A stretch of DNA of 64,000 nucleotides from Spongiibacteraceae bacterium (GCA_028280715.1 JANQLG010000042.1:62001-126000), one strand, 5' to 3'. Positions 18,539-31,836 are shown, counted from the stretch's first letter. Numbers and translations: made by a program. The notes: generated by a model from the sequence alone, not told the origin.

Positions 18539-21500
18539 TTATTCAGGGCGCTGCTTGATGTTGTCGAGCAGCGAATCAAGGTTTGCCGCTTTAGGTTTAA
18601 CCAGCCAGAATGAGCCGACAAAATCAGCCCAGTTATCGAGAATATGTTGCCCCCATTTGGAGCCAGTTTCATCGATAAATGTCAGGATATTACTACGCAA
18701 ATGGTTGCGATAAGCTTCCAGTGCCTCACCATTGATGCGCTGAATATCTACCAGCTCGTTGTTGTAACGATCAACAAAACGTTTGTTTTGGTCAAGCACA
18801 TAGGCAAAACCACCTGTCATACCGGCACCGAAGTTAACACCAGTATCACCCAATACCGTAATGTTACCACCTGTCATGTATTCACAGCAGTGATCGCCAG
18901 TGCCTTCAACAACAGCAATTGCTCCGGAGTTACGTACACCAAAACGCTCACCGGCAATACCCGCTGCATACAATCGTCCACCAGTTGCGCCGTATAAGCA
19001 GGTATTACCAATAATGGCCGTTTCCTGCGAAGCAAACTCACTGGCTTTAGGCGGATAGATAACCAGCTTGCCACCGGCCATACCTTTGCCGACATAATCG
19101 TTGGCATCACCTTCCAGGTACATATGCAAGCCGCCGGCGTTCCAAACACCAAAGCTTTGGCCAGCAGTACCAAGCAGCTTCAAAATTATCGGCTCATCCA
19201 CCATACCCAAATTGCCGTAACGTTTGGCAATTTCACCAGACAATCTAGCACCCACTGAACGATCACAGTTGGTCACTTCAAAAGCAAATTCTCCACCAGA
19301 TTTGGCGTCAATCGCATCAATAGTAGCAGCAACAATTTGTTCCGCTTTTTCACCCTTGTCAAAGGGGTCATTAGACTCGACAACACAAAACTCTGGTTGA
19401 TCTTTTGCCTCCGGATCTTTGTAGAGGATTGGCGACAAATCCAAATTCTGTTGCTTATCTGTGTATCCATCAAGAATTTCTAATAGATCTGTTCTACCGA
19501 TTAATTCCTCCAGAGATCGCACACCGAGCTGGGCTAACCATTCGCGTGTTTCCATTGCCATGAACTTAAAGAAGTTCATCACCATTTCAACAGTTCCGAT
19601 AAAGTGCTCATCACGTAACTGATCGTTCTGGGTAGCAACACCTGTGGCACAGTTGTTCAAATGGCAAATACGTAGGTATTTACAACCCAATGCCACCATA
19701 GGCGTAGTACCAAAGCCAAAACTTTCGGCCCCAAGAATAGCTGCTTTGACAACATCCAGACCGGTTTTTAAACCACCATCGGTTTGCACTTTAACCAAAC
19801 CACGCAAACCATTAGAACGCAGAGCCTGTTGAGCTTCTGAAAGCCCTAATTCCCAAGGTGAACCGGCATAACGAATAGATGTCAATGGACTGGCCGCTGT
19901 ACCACCGTCGTAACCTGAAATAGTAATCAAATCCGCATAGGCTTTGGCAACACCTGCAGCGATAGTTCCCACACCAGGTTCAGAGACCAGCTTTACTGAA
20001 ACCTGCGCATCAGGATTAACCTGCTTCAAATCATAGATAAGCTGCGCCAAATCTTCGATCGAATAAATATCGTGGTGCGGAGGTGGTGAAATGAGTGTAA
20101 CGCCAGGCACCGAGTAACGCAGACGAGCAATGAGTTTATTGACCTTGCCACCCGGTAGCTGACCGCCTTCACCGGGCTTAGCACCTTGTGCCACTTTAAT
20201 CTGTAAAACTTCGGCATTAACCAAATAATGCGGAGTTACACCAAAACGTCCAGAAGCCACCTGCTTAATTTTTGATGTTCTCTCGGTGCCATAACGTGCA
20301 GGATCTTCACCACCTTCACCGGAATTGGAGCGACCACCCAAGCGATTCATCGCCGTTGCCAATGCTTCATGCGCTTCTGGGCTCAGCGCACCTAGCGACA
20401 TGCCCGCCGAATCAAAACGCGGCAAAATCGCCTCAATAGGTTCTACCTGTTCAAGAGGAATAGGTGTTAAATCGGTTTTGAATGCAAATAGATCGCGCAA
20501 AGAAGCAACCGGACGATCGTTAACCAGCGCGGCATAATCGCGCCACTTTACATAGTCGCCCGTGGCGACAGCGTCCTGCAAACCTGTAACCACATCTGGA
20601 TTAAATGCATGGTATTCCTTGCCATGAACATATTTCAGTAAACCACCCTGATCGATATCTTTACGTGTAATCCAGGCATCATCAGCTAGGCGTATTTGAT
20701 CATCTTGCAGGTTGTTAAACTGTGTCCCCTGGATACGACTGGCCACTCCTTTGAAACATAAGCTGACCACATCTTCTGACAAACCAACAGCTTCAAATAA
20801 CTGTGCGCCACGATAAGAAGCGATGGTGGAAATTCCCATCTTTGACAGAATTTTCAGCAGACCTTTATTAAGCCCTTTACGATAGTTAATATGTGCCTGC
20901 ACCGGATCACCTAACAGCTCACCCGAGCTGAACATATCATCGATCACGCTATAGGCAAGATAGGGATAAACCGCGGTGGCGCCAAAACCAAACAAACAGG
21001 CTAATTGATGTGAATCACGTGCAGAACCGGTTTCTATAATTAAATTGGCATCACAACGAACACCCTTATCGATCAAGCGATGATGAACAGCACCTGTAGC
21101 CAATAAAGAGTGAATGGGTAACTTGTCCTGTTCGATATTGCGATCCGATAGCACTAATAAAACATTACCGTCTTTCACTGCCTCTTCAGCCAGATCTGCA
21201 ACATTCTCTATCGCTTGTTTAAGATCTACCTGTGCTGGGTCGTAATTCAGGTCAATCCTTTTCAGGTTAAAACCAGGGCGATCAAGGGTCTTCAATGTCT
21301 CAAATTTATCGGGAGACAACACTGGTGAAGTGAGAATGATGCGATCAGCATGCTCAGGTTTTTCCACAAAAACATTTCGTTCAAAACCCAGACAGGTTTC
21401 CAAACTCATTACGATGGATTCACGTAGCGGGTCAATGGGTGGATTGGTTACCTGGGCAAATTTTTGGCGGAAATAATCGTAAAGCGAGCGCTCCCGCCTC

Positions 21501-22987
21501 GACAGGACAGCCATCGGAGTATCATCACCCATGGATCCTACAGCTTCATTGCCAGCCTCAGCCAGTGGACGCAGTACCTGATCTCTCTCTTCAAAACTAA
21601 CCTGGAACATTTTCTGGTAGCTAGGAAGATCTTTGCCTTTAACCAAATCTGCTTCACGAGTTGGTTGGAAGGTGGATTCAATTCGGAACGCATGCTCCTT
21701 CAACCACTTCTTATAGGGTGCCCTGGACTTCAGCTGTTCATCGATATCCTTGGTATGTAACACCTTGCCAGTCTCTGTATCGACCGCCAGTATTTGACCC
21801 GGCCCAACACGCCCTTTGGCGACAACGTCTTCCGGTTTATAGCTATAGGTACCGATCTCTGAAGCCAGTGTGATAAAACCATTTTTGGTGATAACCCAAC
21901 GCGCTGGACGCAAGCCATTTCTATCCAACATACACACCGCATAACGGCCATCGGTTAATACAATACCGGCTGGGCCATCCCAGGGATCCATATGCATTGA
22001 GTTGTATTCATAAAAGGCTTTCAGATCCGCATCCATATGTTCCATGTTCTGCCATGCAGGTGGCACTAATAGACGCACCGCTCTGAACAGGTCCATACCG
22101 CCAGCCAACAATACTTCCAGCATATTATCCAGACTCGATGAGTCGGAGCCTGTGCGATTAACTAAAGGACTAATAGAAGCAATATCAGGAAATCTTTCAG
22201 TTTCAAACTTGGTAGAACGCGCAGCTGCCCAGTTACGGTTACCTTCAATGGTATTAATTTCACCATTGTGTGCTAATAACCTGAAAGGTTGAGCCAAAGG
22301 CCAACGTGGTAGGGTATTTGTAGAAAAACGCTGGTGAAATACACATATGGCTGTTTCCAGTCGAGAGTCACCCAAGTCAGGATAAAACTTGGGTAGATCT
22401 ACCGGCATCATCAAGCCTTTATAGGAGATAACAGAGGCCGAGAAGCTACATATGTAAAAATCTTTATCCTGCTCTAATGCCAACTCGATCTTTCTGCGGG
22501 CAATAAACAGCTTCGTCGTTAACGATGCTTCATCTTGTTCATCACTATTGATAAACAATTGCTCAATTTGAGGCAAACTTGCTAGCGCAATCTCACCTAG
22601 ACAGGCATCATCGGTGGGCACTACACGCCAACCAGCAACATTTAAACTTTCAGCAGCCAACACTTCGGCAATAATGTTTTTTGCCTTGTCAGCCATAGCC
22701 GGGTCGCGGCTCAGAAAAATTTGCGCAACGCCATAATGCTCACTCAGCTCAATGCCACACTCTTCAGCTGCAACTGTTCTCAGGAAACTATCAGGCTTCT
22801 TTATTAGTAAACCGCAGCCATCACCGGTTTTACCATCGGAGGCAATACCACCACGGTGCGTCATGCACGTAAGAGACTCAATTGCAGTGCGTAGCAATTC
22901 AGCGCTGGGCTTGCCGCCCATATCAGCAATCAAGCCGAAGCCACAGTTGTCACGGACATCTTCAGGTCTGTAAAGGCCTGTACTCAT
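18539..22987 (-). CDS. gltB: Glutamate synthase large (alpha) subunit
   Basis: A 1482-residue alpha subunit. After removal of a 14-residue propeptide Cys15 (CGFGLIADM) becomes the N-terminal nucleophile of the glutaminase domain. The central and FMN-binding synthase domains follow ([33 protein letters not shown]). The 3Fe-4S cysteines are in [12 protein letters not shown], and the C-terminal GXGXG beta-helix closes the protein ([18 protein letters not shown]). Transcribed ahead of gltD with a 55-base gap. Confidence 0.97.
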   Translation of the reverse strand: MSTGLYRPEDVRDNCGFGLIADMGGKPSAELLRTAIESLTCMTHRGGIASDGKTGDGCGLLIKKPDSFLRTVAAEECGIELSEHYGVAQIFLSRDPAMADKAKNIIAEVLAAESLNVAGWRVVPTDDACLGEIALASLPQIEQLFINSDEQDEASLTTKLFIARRKIELALEQDKDFYICSFSASVISYKGLMMPVDLPKFYPDLGDSRLETAICVFHQRFSTNTLPRWPLAQPFRLLAHNGEINTIEGNRNWAAARSTKFETERFPDIASISPLVNRTGSDSSSLDNMLEVLLAGGMDLFRAVRLLVPPAWQNMEHMDADLKAFYEYNSMHMDPWDGPAGIVLTDGRYAVCMLDRNGLRPARWVITKNGFITLASEIGTYSYKPEDVVAKGRVGPGQILAVDTETGKVLHTKDIDEQLKSRAPYKKWLKEHAFRIESTFQPTREADLVKGKDLPSYQKMFQVSFEERDQVLRPLAEAGNEAVGSMGDDTPMAVLSRRERSLYDYFRQKFAQVTNPPIDPLRESIVMSLETCLGFERNVFVEKPEHADRIILTSPVLSPDKFETLKTLDRPGFNLKRIDLNYDPAQVDLKQAIENVADLAEEAVKDGNVLLVLSDRNIEQDKLPIHSLLATGAVHHRLIDKGVRCDANLIIETGSARDSHQLACLFGFGATAVYPYLAYSVIDDMFSSGELLGDPVQAHINYRKGLNKGLLKILSKMGISTIASYRGAQLFEAVGLSEDVVSLCFKGVASRIQGTQFNNLQDDQIRLADDAWITRKDIDQGGLLKYVHGKEYHAFNPDVVTGLQDAVATGDYVKWRDYAALVNDRPVASLRDLFAFKTDLTPIPLEQVEPIEAILPRFDSAGMSLGALSPEAHEALATAMNRLGGRSNSGEGGEDPARYGTERTSKIKQVASGRFGVTPHYLVNAEVLQIKVAQGAKPGEGGQLPGGKVNKLIARLRYSVPGVTLISPPPHHDIYSIEDLAQLIYDLKQVNPDAQVSVKLVSEPGVGTIAAGVAKAYADLITISGYDGGTAASPLTSIRYAGSPWELGLSEAQQALRSNGLRGLVKVQTDGGLKTGLDVVKAAILGAESFGFGTTPMVALGCKYLRICHLNNCATGVATQNDQLRDEHFIGTVEMVMNFFKFMAMETREWLAQLGVRSLEELIGRTDLLEILDGYTDKQQNLDLSPILYKDPEAKDQPEFCVVESNDPFDKGEKAEQIVAATIDAIDAKSGGEFAFEVTNCDRSVGARLSGEIAKRYGNLGMVDEPIILKLLGTAGQSFGVWNAGGLHMYLEGDANDYVGKGMAGGKLVIYPPKASEFASQETAIIGNTCLYGATGGRLYAAGIAGERFGVRNSGAIAVVEGTGDHCCEYMTGGNITVLGDTGVNFGAGMTGGFAYVLDQNKRFVDRYNNELVDIQRINGEALEAYRNHLRSNILTFIDETGSKWGQHILDNWADFVGSFWLVKPKAANLDSLLDNIKQRPE

Positions 22988-23159
22988 ATAACCATTCTCG
23001 CTAAAAAATCTTTTGTAAAATCAAAAAGATACAACGAAGGCTGGGCAAATTTAGGGTATGCGCAGCAAAAAAGGGAGGACATTCTACACGTTAGCTATAG
23101 AGTGGACAAATTTGATAGCAAAGCGGTTGTTTTTTGATCAGAGCAACTTTTGGGCTGCT

Positions 23160-24785
23160 TTACTCTAAATTACGTACCGAGCGAATATCCTGATGGATAC
23201 TCTGCAAGCTTCGTGCCCAGGGTTTTTGCCGCTGAAGAGCTTGCGGCAGGTCTCGGATCCCGGCAACAGCAGCATTTCGATCAGAATAAGGGCCAACCAC
23301 CGCCACAAACCAAGGCTTATCTTTATAACGGGTTTCAAAGTATATTATCTGCAGCAGCCCCTGATGCTGACGGGAAAATTCTTGAATACGTCTCTCTTCT
23401 ACCGTACCCAATAACTGCAACATATAGCCACTGGCAGGATAGCCTAAAAGTTTCTGCTCGCGTGCAGGGAGCGGATTTGATACCGGTGCAGGTTCTTCTA
23501 TAACAGCCGCTATTTCAGCTTCCTCCACCTCTGGCTTAGTTTCTGGCTCAGGAGTCAATTCGACTGGAGATGTAACTATTGGCTCTTGTACGGTTTGAGT
23601 CTGTACGACCTGCTGTTCAACAGTCTCAGCCTCTTCGGCTTGATCGATTTGTAAAGGTGTGGGCTTTTCTTCTGGCGCTAATTGTTCACTAGCACCTACC
23701 TCATCAGCACGATCAACAATTTCCAATTCGGCTTCTTTATTATCTCGATCCGCTTCTTTATCCAAAGCTACTACTTCAACTTCTGTGACAGACTCAGGAT
23801 TTGATTCAGACGGCTCTGATAGCAATATGGGTTCTGGCTTCTCACTGCTATCGTCAGCTACAAGTGTATTTTCTTGCCGGTTTACAACCGCTGTAGATTC
23901 TGCCGATGTAATCACAACATCTTTACGCTCATCACTCGACTGAAAGACATAAGAGACCAGAATCACCACGACTAACACAGCAATTGCGGCAATATGCGTT
24001 ATCGGCAATGGCAGATCTACCCCTCTGCGCTCAGCCTTACTATCTGAGGACAACAGTGTTGGCGCCACTCGCTTAATTTCAGCAATATTGCCACCGGTAC
24101 GCTCAACCAAAACGGCCAACTGATCCCTATTAAGCGGCTGTTCGCCGCCATAACCCACCGACTGCAGCAACCCGAGCAAGTACTCACCCGTTTCTTCCGC
24201 CGTCAAAGGCTCTATTTCTAATACTTTATATTGGTCAGGAGCAAGCCCGACTAATCTCACTAACTGCTCTACCTGATATTCACCTACTAATAGGAGATGG
24301 ATAATTCCTTCAGCGTGCTCGTAGAGATATTGCAACAAGCCTAAACCTTCCAACCCCATAAAATGTGCTTGATCAACGGCAATCAATAGCGGTTCAACTT
24401 CCCCCAACCCTTGCTGCTGACGCAATGATGCAAGTAAGCTGGCTGCACTTTCTCCTGAGCCCAGCTGCATTTGTTCAGCCAGTGTCTCCAGAATTTGCTC
24501 AGGAGAGGAAATTTCTTCGGCATCTATGGAGCAAAAGTCCATAACGGGTTCTAGCTGATCAAGAACCACACCTAATATCGAGGAAGTACCAACACCTGTA
24601 CTGCCAAGTAACAACACAGCCTGATCACTAAAGCGACCAAAATGAAGAACCTGATCGAGGATTTGCCTGCGCATGCCATGCGCATAAAAATAGTCATTAT
24701 GAAAATCAACGTTGAAGGGATCATCTCCCAGATCTAAACGCTGAACGTAATGATCAGCCGAATATTCAGCTGTTGCTTGTTGCAT
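23160..24785 (-). CDS. damX: DamX-like SPOR protein with degenerate ATPase domain
   Basis: A 541-residue inner-membrane protein between gltB and aroB, the place of the DamX-like gene in Pseudomonas. Residues ~40-240 are an ExeA/AAA-like ATPase domain, but the P-loop reads GSTGVGTSS (Lys replaced by Thr) near 60, and the Walker B-type site is VDQAH rather than DEAH. A transmembrane helix lies at about 258-280, followed by a long acidic Glu/Pro/Val linker and a C-terminal SPOR domain (~455-535, YMLQLLGTVEE, WFVAVVGPYSDRNAA). SPOR domains bind denuded peptidoglycan at the septum. GGGAG precedes the ATG. Confidence 0.85.
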   Translation of the reverse strand: MQQATAEYSADHYVQRLDLGDDPFNVDFHNDYFYAHGMRRQILDQVLHFGRFSDQAVLLLGSTGVGTSSILGVVLDQLEPVMDFCSIDAEEISSPEQILETLAEQMQLGSGESAASLLASLRQQQGLGEVEPLLIAVDQAHFMGLEGLGLLQYLYEHAEGIIHLLLVGEYQVEQLVRLVGLAPDQYKVLEIEPLTAEETGEYLLGLLQSVGYGGEQPLNRDQLAVLVERTGGNIAEIKRVAPTLLSSDSKAERRGVDLPLPITHIAAIAVLVVVILVSYVFQSSDERKDVVITSAESTAVVNRQENTLVADDSSEKPEPILLSEPSESNPESVTEVEVVALDKEADRDNKEAELEIVDRADEVGASEQLAPEEKPTPLQIDQAEEAETVEQQVVQTQTVQEPIVTSPVELTPEPETKPEVEEAEIAAVIEEPAPVSNPLPAREQKLLGYPASGYMLQLLGTVEERRIQEFSRQHQGLLQIIYFETRYKDKPWFVAVVGPYSDRNAAVAGIRDLPQALQRQKPWARSLQSIHQDIRSVRNLE

Positions 24786-24891
24786 CGTGCACTCCCGCTG
24801 GAGATTAATGGTGGTTTTTCAGGGTATCAACAAGCCCTTTGCACTACTGCTTTATAGTTATACAAAGTAAAAATTTTATGGGTAAAACCCA

Positions 24892-25971
24892 TTAACCACA
24901 ATTATATGCCTTCAATGTAGCTATTAAATCATCAATTGAAAAATCACTGGTCACTATAGCCTCACCGATGTTTTTTAACAGTACCAACCTCAGCTGCCCA
25001 TCCAAGACTTTTTTATCCACCGCCATCAACGATAAAAATTCTTCGCAACTTATTTGAGGTGGGGTGACGGGCAATTTGGCTAACTGCAATAGACTTTTTA
25101 ATTTTTCAACAGACTCCTGTGGCAACCATCCTAAACGTACAGAAAGATCAACGGCCATCACCATGCCTGCCGCCACAGCCTCTCCATGCAACCAATTGCC
25201 ATAGCCCTGAGAGGTTTCGATAGCATGCCCAAAGGTATGCCCCAAATTTAAAATCGCTCTTATCCCAGCCTCTTTCTCGTCACTGGCAACGACCTTGGCT
25301 TTATTCAGACAGGAACGATAAACGGCTTCTTCGACCACTTCTGGCACACGCTCAACCAAGGCATGAATATTCTGCTCTAACCAGGTGTAAAAATCGCTGT
25401 CACAAATCAATCCATATTTAATCACTTCAGCAATTCCAGCTGAGAGCTCCCTGGCTGACAAACTGTTTAGTGTATTGATATCAGCAATAACGCACTGAGG
25501 CTGATGGAAAGCACCAATCATATTTTTACCCAAAGGGTGATTAACCCCAGTTTTTCCACCAACTGATGAATCTACCTGCGACAACAAGGTTGTCGGTATC
25601 TGAATAAAATCGACTCCTCGTTGGTAGCTTGCTGCCGCATATCCGGTCATATCACCGATCACACCGCCACCCAATGCAATAAGAGTGGTAGTGCGGTTAT
25701 GCCTGTCCGCCAGAAGCTTATCGTAAATAGTCGCTAGTACATCTAACGTCTTATATTGCTCGCCGTCTGGAAGAATAACCTCGGAATAATGAAAATCACT
25801 TAAACCCTGCCTGACTGCAGGCAAATAAAGGGGGGCTATTGTTTCATTAGTCACAACAGCAACCTGCTTTCCGCGGATGTGGCGAACTAAGAGTTCCGGC
25901 TGGGCCAACAAATCAGCACCAATATAAATAGGATAAGTGCGATCATCTAGATCGACGTTCAAAATTTGCAT
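24892..25971 (-). CDS. aroB: 3-dehydroquinate synthase
   Basis: NAD- and metal-dependent conversion of DAHP to 3-dehydroquinate, the second step of the shikimate pathway. The 359 residues match the family length. Signatures are [26 protein letters not shown] (NAD-binding), [29 protein letters not shown] and [12 protein letters not shown] (zinc histidines). Between aroK and damX on the minus strand, an order conserved in gammaproteobacteria. Confidence 0.97.
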   Translation of the reverse strand: MQILNVDLDDRTYPIYIGADLLAQPELLVRHIRGKQVAVVTNETIAPLYLPAVRQGLSDFHYSEVILPDGEQYKTLDVLATIYDKLLADRHNRTTTLIALGGGVIGDMTGYAAASYQRGVDFIQIPTTLLSQVDSSVGGKTGVNHPLGKNMIGAFHQPQCVIADINTLNSLSARELSAGIAEVIKYGLICDSDFYTWLEQNIHALVERVPEVVEEAVYRSCLNKAKVVASDEKEAGIRAILNLGHTFGHAIETSQGYGNWLHGEAVAAGMVMAVDLSVRLGWLPQESVEKLKSLLQLAKLPVTPPQISCEEFLSLMAVDKKVLDGQLRLVLLKNIGEAIVTSDFSIDDLIATLKAYNCG

Positions 25972-26064
25972 CAGGTTTTTCTCGAATCAATCACAATACG
26001 CCGACTAAAGTCAGGCATTTACTGGCGTATTGTATTCAATATCTATAGGAAAGAAATCAGGAAT

Positions 26065-26580
26065 TTAACTTGTCAGTAAGCCACTTAACTCTTGGGCAAC
26101 TGACTTAGGGCTTCTACTATCTGTATCAATGATGTAATCGGCTACCTCCTGGTAAAGAGGATCACGCTCAGCCATTAAGGTCTCTAACACCTGTCGTGGA
26201 TCTGCGTTCTGTAGTAATGGCCTTTTTTTATCTCGACTGGTGCGACGAACTTGTTCATCGATGGAGGTTTTCAGATAGACCACTGTACCTTTGCCCGCCA
26301 GAACCTTTCTGTTTTCAGGGCGTATGACTATTCCGCCGCCTGTACTCAATAAAATATTATCCAATTGGCTCAGCTCAGCCAACATCGCCGCTTCACGATT
26401 GCGAAATCCCTCTTCACCTTCCATATCAAAAATCCATGGAATATCGACACCACTACGATCTTCAATTTCTTTATCGGTATCTTTGAAATCCAAACTAAGT
26501 TCGGTCGCCAATAGACGACCGATTGTGGATTTACCGGCCCCCATAGGACCGACAAGAAATACATTTGGCAAGGCTTTCAT
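26065..26580 (-). CDS. aroK: Shikimate kinase
   Basis: Phosphorylates shikimate at the 3-OH using ATP. It has 171 residues. The Walker A loop is [12 protein letters not shown] near residues 11-22. Shikimate-binding D-x-D ([10 protein letters not shown]), [18 protein letters not shown] and the lid arginines [11 protein letters not shown] are all present. Upstream of aroB and downstream of the pil operon; probably cotranscribed with aroB. Confidence 0.97.
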   Translation of the reverse strand: MKALPNVFLVGPMGAGKSTIGRLLATELSLDFKDTDKEIEDRSGVDIPWIFDMEGEEGFRNREAAMLAELSQLDNILLSTGGGIVIRPENRKVLAGKGTVVYLKTSIDEQVRRTSRDKKRPLLQNADPRQVLETLMAERDPLYQEVADYIIDTDSRSPKSVAQELSGLLTS

Positions 26581-26637
26581 ACTACGTATTTATAAAGGAC
26601 TCTAATAAACCAAGAGATGATCACGAAAAACCAATGA

Positions 26638-28833
26638 TTAATCAATCAGCGTATCAGCTAAAATACGTGGCGTAATGAAAATTAAGGTTTCTGTTTTTTC
26701 TTGAGTCACAGAAGTTGCAGAAAACAATCCTCCTATATAGGGAATGTCACCTAGCAGCGGAACCTTGGACTCAGATTCCACATCTACAGTGCGAAATACG
26801 CCGCCCAATACAACGGTCTCGCCATTCCCTACAAGTACCTGAGTTGTTAACTGCGTGGTATCAATGGTTGGAACGAAACCACCATTGCCTGAAGGCACCA
26901 AGTCTCCGACAGAATCTTGGTTTATCTCTAAAGTCATAATGATCCGATCATCCGGTGTAATGCTTGGTTTCACTTGGAGTTTTAATACAGCCTCTTTAAA
27001 CTCAATCGTAGTCTCACCATTCGCAGATGATTCCTGATAGGGTACTTCTGAACCTGACTTGATAACTGCTTCTTGTTTGTCGCCAGTGATAACCTTTGGT
27101 TGAGACACTATTTCACCTCGACCTTGTGACTCTAAAGCGCTCAATTCCATATTAAGGTGAACATCGTCCGATACATAGCCTACAGCAAAACTACTTGTAG
27201 GTGATGCAACACCCAAATCTACACTTAATGCATCTGGAAATAATATAGGTTCTGTCAACTGATTACCTTGAGCAATATCCAAAGCCGCTTGAGCTATAGA
27301 ATTAGAACTATCAATAATAGAGCTAGTGTTGCCTCCAAAAAATAGCGCATCATCACTATTTACTGAATTGATACCTGATACTCCCCATCGTATTCCTAAC
27401 TCCTCATCAAAGCTTGAGTTGGCAATAACAATTCTTGCTTCAACTAACACTTGCCTCACCGGAACGTCTAGCAATCTAATCACACGACGAAACTCCTCTA
27501 GCTTGGCAGCTGTTTCAGTAACCATTAGAGAATTTGTTCTCTCATCAACAATTACACTACCTCGACTCGAAAGCAGGCTAGCTGTGGATGCACCTTCTCC
27601 TTCTTGACTGGATTCCGAAGCACTGAATAAATTATATAACTCTTTCGCATCTGCATAACGAATACGTATGTACTCAGTTATAAGCGGAGCTAACTCCTCA
27701 ATCTGCTTATTATTCTCTATTTCTAGACGCTCACGCTCAGCAATTTCGTCGGCAGGAGCAACCATTAACACATTACCTACTTGCCGCTTATCTAATCCTT
27801 TGGTTTTAAGTACCAATTCCAAAGCTTGATCCCAAGGTACATTCTGTAGACGTAATGTAATACGCCCATCAACCGTATCACTGGCCACCAAATTAAGATT
27901 AGTAAAATCCGCAATCAGCTGTAACACTGCCCGGACCTCAATATCCTGAAAGTTTAGTGATAACTTTTCACCGACAAAGGCAAACTCTTTTTTCTTGGCT
28001 TCAAGTTCTTCAGTCGTCAATGGTTTAATACTGATAATGTATTCATTATCAGTTTGATAAGCCAAATAATCGTAATCACCTGTTGCAACTAATGAAAATA
28101 ATGCGCCACCTTGTGAGGGTTGTGCTTCAATTGACTGTACAGGTGTTGCAAAATCGCTAACATCATATCTACGCTGTAAACGTTCAGGGATATTGATTTC
28201 ATCAAAATCAACTTTAATGACCCCCCCTTCGGAGAAAACATTAATACCCGCTTTAGGGTTAGCCATATTAATAATTAAACGACCCTCACCTTGATCACCT
28301 CGTTTAAAGTCCACACTGACAATTTCGTTATCAGCAGTAGCTATTTTTTGAGCTGAAGATAATACTGGATTTTCTTTCGATGGCTTAAGATATTCACGAA
28401 CACCAGAATCTCCAACCACAACAAACAGGCTATTACCATCAATCCTTGTCTGATAAGGGGCAAGCTCTATCAAGTTTAAAATCATACGAGTCCGCCCACC
28501 CGACTCTAAAATTACAGCACTACTGGCATTACCGTAAGATAAAGGAAATTTCTTTTGGTTAAGCTGACTTGAAACACCCACTAAATCGAGAGCAATACGT
28601 GCAGGTTTCTCAATGTTATAGCCTTTTGGCTCAGGAGGAGTACCATCGAAATCCAGCCTCACTTCAAACTGACCACCAGGTTGCGAACTGAATTCCACAT
28701 TCTGCAAATTGACATTTGCCAACGCCAAACTGCTGCCCAGCAAAGTACTCAGTACTATTAACAGAACTTTCGTAAAACAACGGTGTATTACACCACCCTT
28801 GAATATACTCAGTTGTCTGTTTGCAATCTCCAT
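26638..28833 (-). CDS. pilQ: Type IV pilus secretin PilQ
   Basis: Outer-membrane secretin through which type IV pili pass. About 731 residues from the ATG at 28833 (GGAGAG upstream); a GTG at 28845 is an alternative. A signal peptide ends near SSLALA. Two AMIN-type domains (roughly 45-280) bind peptidoglycan; an STN/N0 domain (LSLNFQDIEVRAVLQLIADF) and N1 domain follow. The C-terminal secretin barrel carries EVPYQESS, VLGGVF and the closing VPLLGDIPYIGGLF motif. Last gene of pilMNOPQ. Confidence 0.95.
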   Translation of the reverse strand: MEIANRQLSIFKGGVIHRCFTKVLLIVLSTLLGSSLALANVNLQNVEFSSQPGGQFEVRLDFDGTPPEPKGYNIEKPARIALDLVGVSSQLNQKKFPLSYGNASSAVILESGGRTRMILNLIELAPYQTRIDGNSLFVVVGDSGVREYLKPSKENPVLSSAQKIATADNEIVSVDFKRGDQGEGRLIINMANPKAGINVFSEGGVIKVDFDEINIPERLQRRYDVSDFATPVQSIEAQPSQGGALFSLVATGDYDYLAYQTDNEYIISIKPLTTEELEAKKKEFAFVGEKLSLNFQDIEVRAVLQLIADFTNLNLVASDTVDGRITLRLQNVPWDQALELVLKTKGLDKRQVGNVLMVAPADEIAERERLEIENNKQIEELAPLITEYIRIRYADAKELYNLFSASESSQEGEGASTASLLSSRGSVIVDERTNSLMVTETAAKLEEFRRVIRLLDVPVRQVLVEARIVIANSSFDEELGIRWGVSGINSVNSDDALFFGGNTSSIIDSSNSIAQAALDIAQGNQLTEPILFPDALSVDLGVASPTSSFAVGYVSDDVHLNMELSALESQGRGEIVSQPKVITGDKQEAVIKSGSEVPYQESSANGETTIEFKEAVLKLQVKPSITPDDRIIMTLEINQDSVGDLVPSGNGGFVPTIDTTQLTTQVLVGNGETVVLGGVFRTVDVESESKVPLLGDIPYIGGLFSATSVTQEKTETLIFITPRILADTLID

Positions 28834-28850
28834 GGAACTCTCCACTCTAA

Positions 28851-29417
28851 CTATTTTTCTAGTGTCTTTAACGTGATAGTTCTAGGCCTTTCCACCCAAC
28901 CATCAACGCCATTAGGCACGATTTCTATAACTGAAATATGTGTTTCAGCAGTCTCAACTATTCGGCCGTGATTACGGCCAATATAATTTCCCTGCTTGAT
29001 TCGATGCACACCGCCTGATTCATCTGCCATTAACGCCCACAATGTTCCTGCCTGTTCTAACGTCCCCACCATGGCGAATGAATCAATACTAAATTGTTCT
29101 AGATATTCCTTTGTTCTGTTTAGGTCCGGATTAACATTACTGGCCATTCTTAAACGAGTAATCTCAGAAACTTCTATAGGCTGTTCAAACGGGCTTCTCA
29201 AACCAGACGCGCTATATGTGAACGCCTTATACGCCTTAAACGCAGGAATAGGCTCTATAATGCCTGCCGGCTTTGCTTTGGTTTCGGCCATAAAAACATC
29301 GAGATCTTCATAGCTCCTTCCACCACATGCAACTAATACCAAACAACCCGACATTAAAAGAAGCTTTGTCAAAAACCTCTTTGAAAAATTTAAGAAGAAT
29401 GCATTAACCATCTTCAC
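28851..29417 (-). CDS. pilP: Type IV pilus lipoprotein PilP
   Basis: Periplasmic lipoprotein joining the inner-membrane PilNO complex to the PilQ secretin. 188 residues with an unusually long N-terminal charged/hydrophobic segment before the lipobox (VLVACGGRS; Cys near 31). The C-terminal beta-domain reads VGTLEQAGTLWALMADESGG, then V-x-x-GNYIGRNHGRI, as in other PilPs. GTG start at 29417 with GGAGG 6 bases upstream; an ATG lies 6 bases further in. One base separates it from the pilO stop. Confidence 0.93.
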   Translation of the reverse strand: MKMVNAFFLNFSKRFLTKLLLMSGCLVLVACGGRSYEDLDVFMAETKAKPAGIIEPIPAFKAYKAFTYSASGLRSPFEQPIEVSEITRLRMASNVNPDLNRTKEYLEQFSIDSFAMVGTLEQAGTLWALMADESGGVHRIKQGNYIGRNHGRIVETAETHISVIEIVPNGVDGWVERPRTITLKTLEK

Positions 29418-29418
29418 A

Positions 29419-30030
29419 CTATCCCTCCAAATCCTTATAACGGTATGTTTTAGCCATTATTTTCATGGTCAGGGATGAACCTTCTTCCTCTTGGTCAATT
29501 TCAAAATTATGTAACGTTACTATTCGTGGCAAGCCTGCTATTCCACTCACAAACCCCCCCAGATCGTGGTAACCGCCCCGAACTAATATCTCAATTGGAA
29601 GTTCGATATAAAATTCTTCCGATTTCTCCGCACCCAAATTAATTGTTTCTATTTCAAGACCGCTTTCTAAACCTTTTATAGTGATATCTTCTAATAAGCC
29701 CGGAACCTCGGTATCACTCGGCAACTGGCTTACCAAAGCACCGAAGGACTCTTCCATTTCCTGCATCTGCTTTCGGTAAGCATCAAGATTGGCCGCTTTA
29801 TAAGCTTTATCACCAAATTCCTGTCTAAGCGTTACTTCGTTTTGCTGCTCTACGGTTAACTCATCTTGTAAACCCGAAATATGATAGACATAGCCAAGCA
29901 CCAAAACCGCAACAAAAACGATAACCCATACAATAACTTTGATAGCCATCGGCCAGGAGCCGATGTTTTCCAAATCCATATCGGCAAAATCAAAATCCTG
30001 CAGCTCTTGCAATGTATCTCGTATCGGCAC
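29419..30030 (-). CDS. pilO: Type IV pilus assembly protein PilO
   Basis: Inner-membrane assembly protein pairing with PilN. 203 residues: an N-terminal cytoplasmic stretch rich in Asp and Leu (LQELQDFDFADMDLENIG), one transmembrane helix (about 28-50, IKVIVWVIVFVAVLVLGYVY), a coiled coil and a ferredoxin-like periplasmic domain. The order matches PilO of Pseudomonas. Placed between pilN and pilP with 2-base gaps, so translation is tightly linked. Confidence 0.93.
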   Translation of the reverse strand: MPIRDTLQELQDFDFADMDLENIGSWPMAIKVIVWVIVFVAVLVLGYVYHISGLQDELTVEQQNEVTLRQEFGDKAYKAANLDAYRKQMQEMEESFGALVSQLPSDTEVPGLLEDITIKGLESGLEIETINLGAEKSEEFYIELPIEILVRGGYHDLGGFVSGIAGLPRIVTLHNFEIDQEEEGSSLTMKIMAKTYRYKDLEG

Positions 30031-30032
30031 AG

Positions 30033-30595
30033 TTATTCCTCCTCCACATCAACTGAAGGAGTTGTAATTTTAAAAGACATACCAAACTCACTAGCCTGCT
30101 CCCCAAAGTCGGGATTAGCTTTTACTGAAGTTAAATTAGGCTCATTAAACCATTCAGAGCTGTCAAGCTGCCTCATTAAGCTTGAAATACGGTTATTGGA
30201 TTCAGCAACACCTTGCAACTGAATCGTAGTGTCAGTACGAGTAAGATCAGTAAAAAACACGCCATCAGGTAATGTCCTTACCACTTCATCAAAGATACGC
30301 ACAATGATTGGCCGATTGCCTTGTAATTCCTGAATCACCTTCATACGATCAAGTAATTCCTGTTTCTTCTGTTCTAGCTGCTGAATTTCCTCAACTTGCG
30401 CATTAAGCTCATCGATATTTCTTTGCAAATAACTGTTTCGCGATTGCTGATTTTCTATAGAACCACTTACAACCATATCGGCTAACAAAACTAACGCGAT
30501 GGCTAACAAAACCACACCACCCAAAACGGTTAAAAATTCTTGTCGTAACTCCTGACGTCGTTCTTCACGCCATGGAAGTAGATTGATGTTTGCCA

Positions 30596-30596
<1 letters not shown>
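30033..30596 (-). CDS. pilN: Type IV pilus assembly protein PilN
   Basis: Bitopic inner-membrane protein, partner of PilM and PilO. 187 residues. The first ten residues MANINLLPWR are the conserved PilM-binding INLLPWR motif. A transmembrane helix spans about 22-42, followed by a coiled coil (SRNSYLQRNIDELNAQVEE) and a small periplasmic domain. The start overlaps the pilM stop by one base (TAATG). Confidence 0.95.
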
Positions 30597-31690
<1,094 letters not shown>

Positions 31691-31836
31691 TTACAGCGAA
31701 CTCTTACAACTTACATTAAATATCACGTAAGGGGTTTACGCAAATTAATCGGTATAAAAAAGTGCTTAAAATTTCACACTTTGGCAAACTAAGTTGAAGT
31801 AAAGTATCGATAAGCTCTTATTACAACTGGAAAAAC

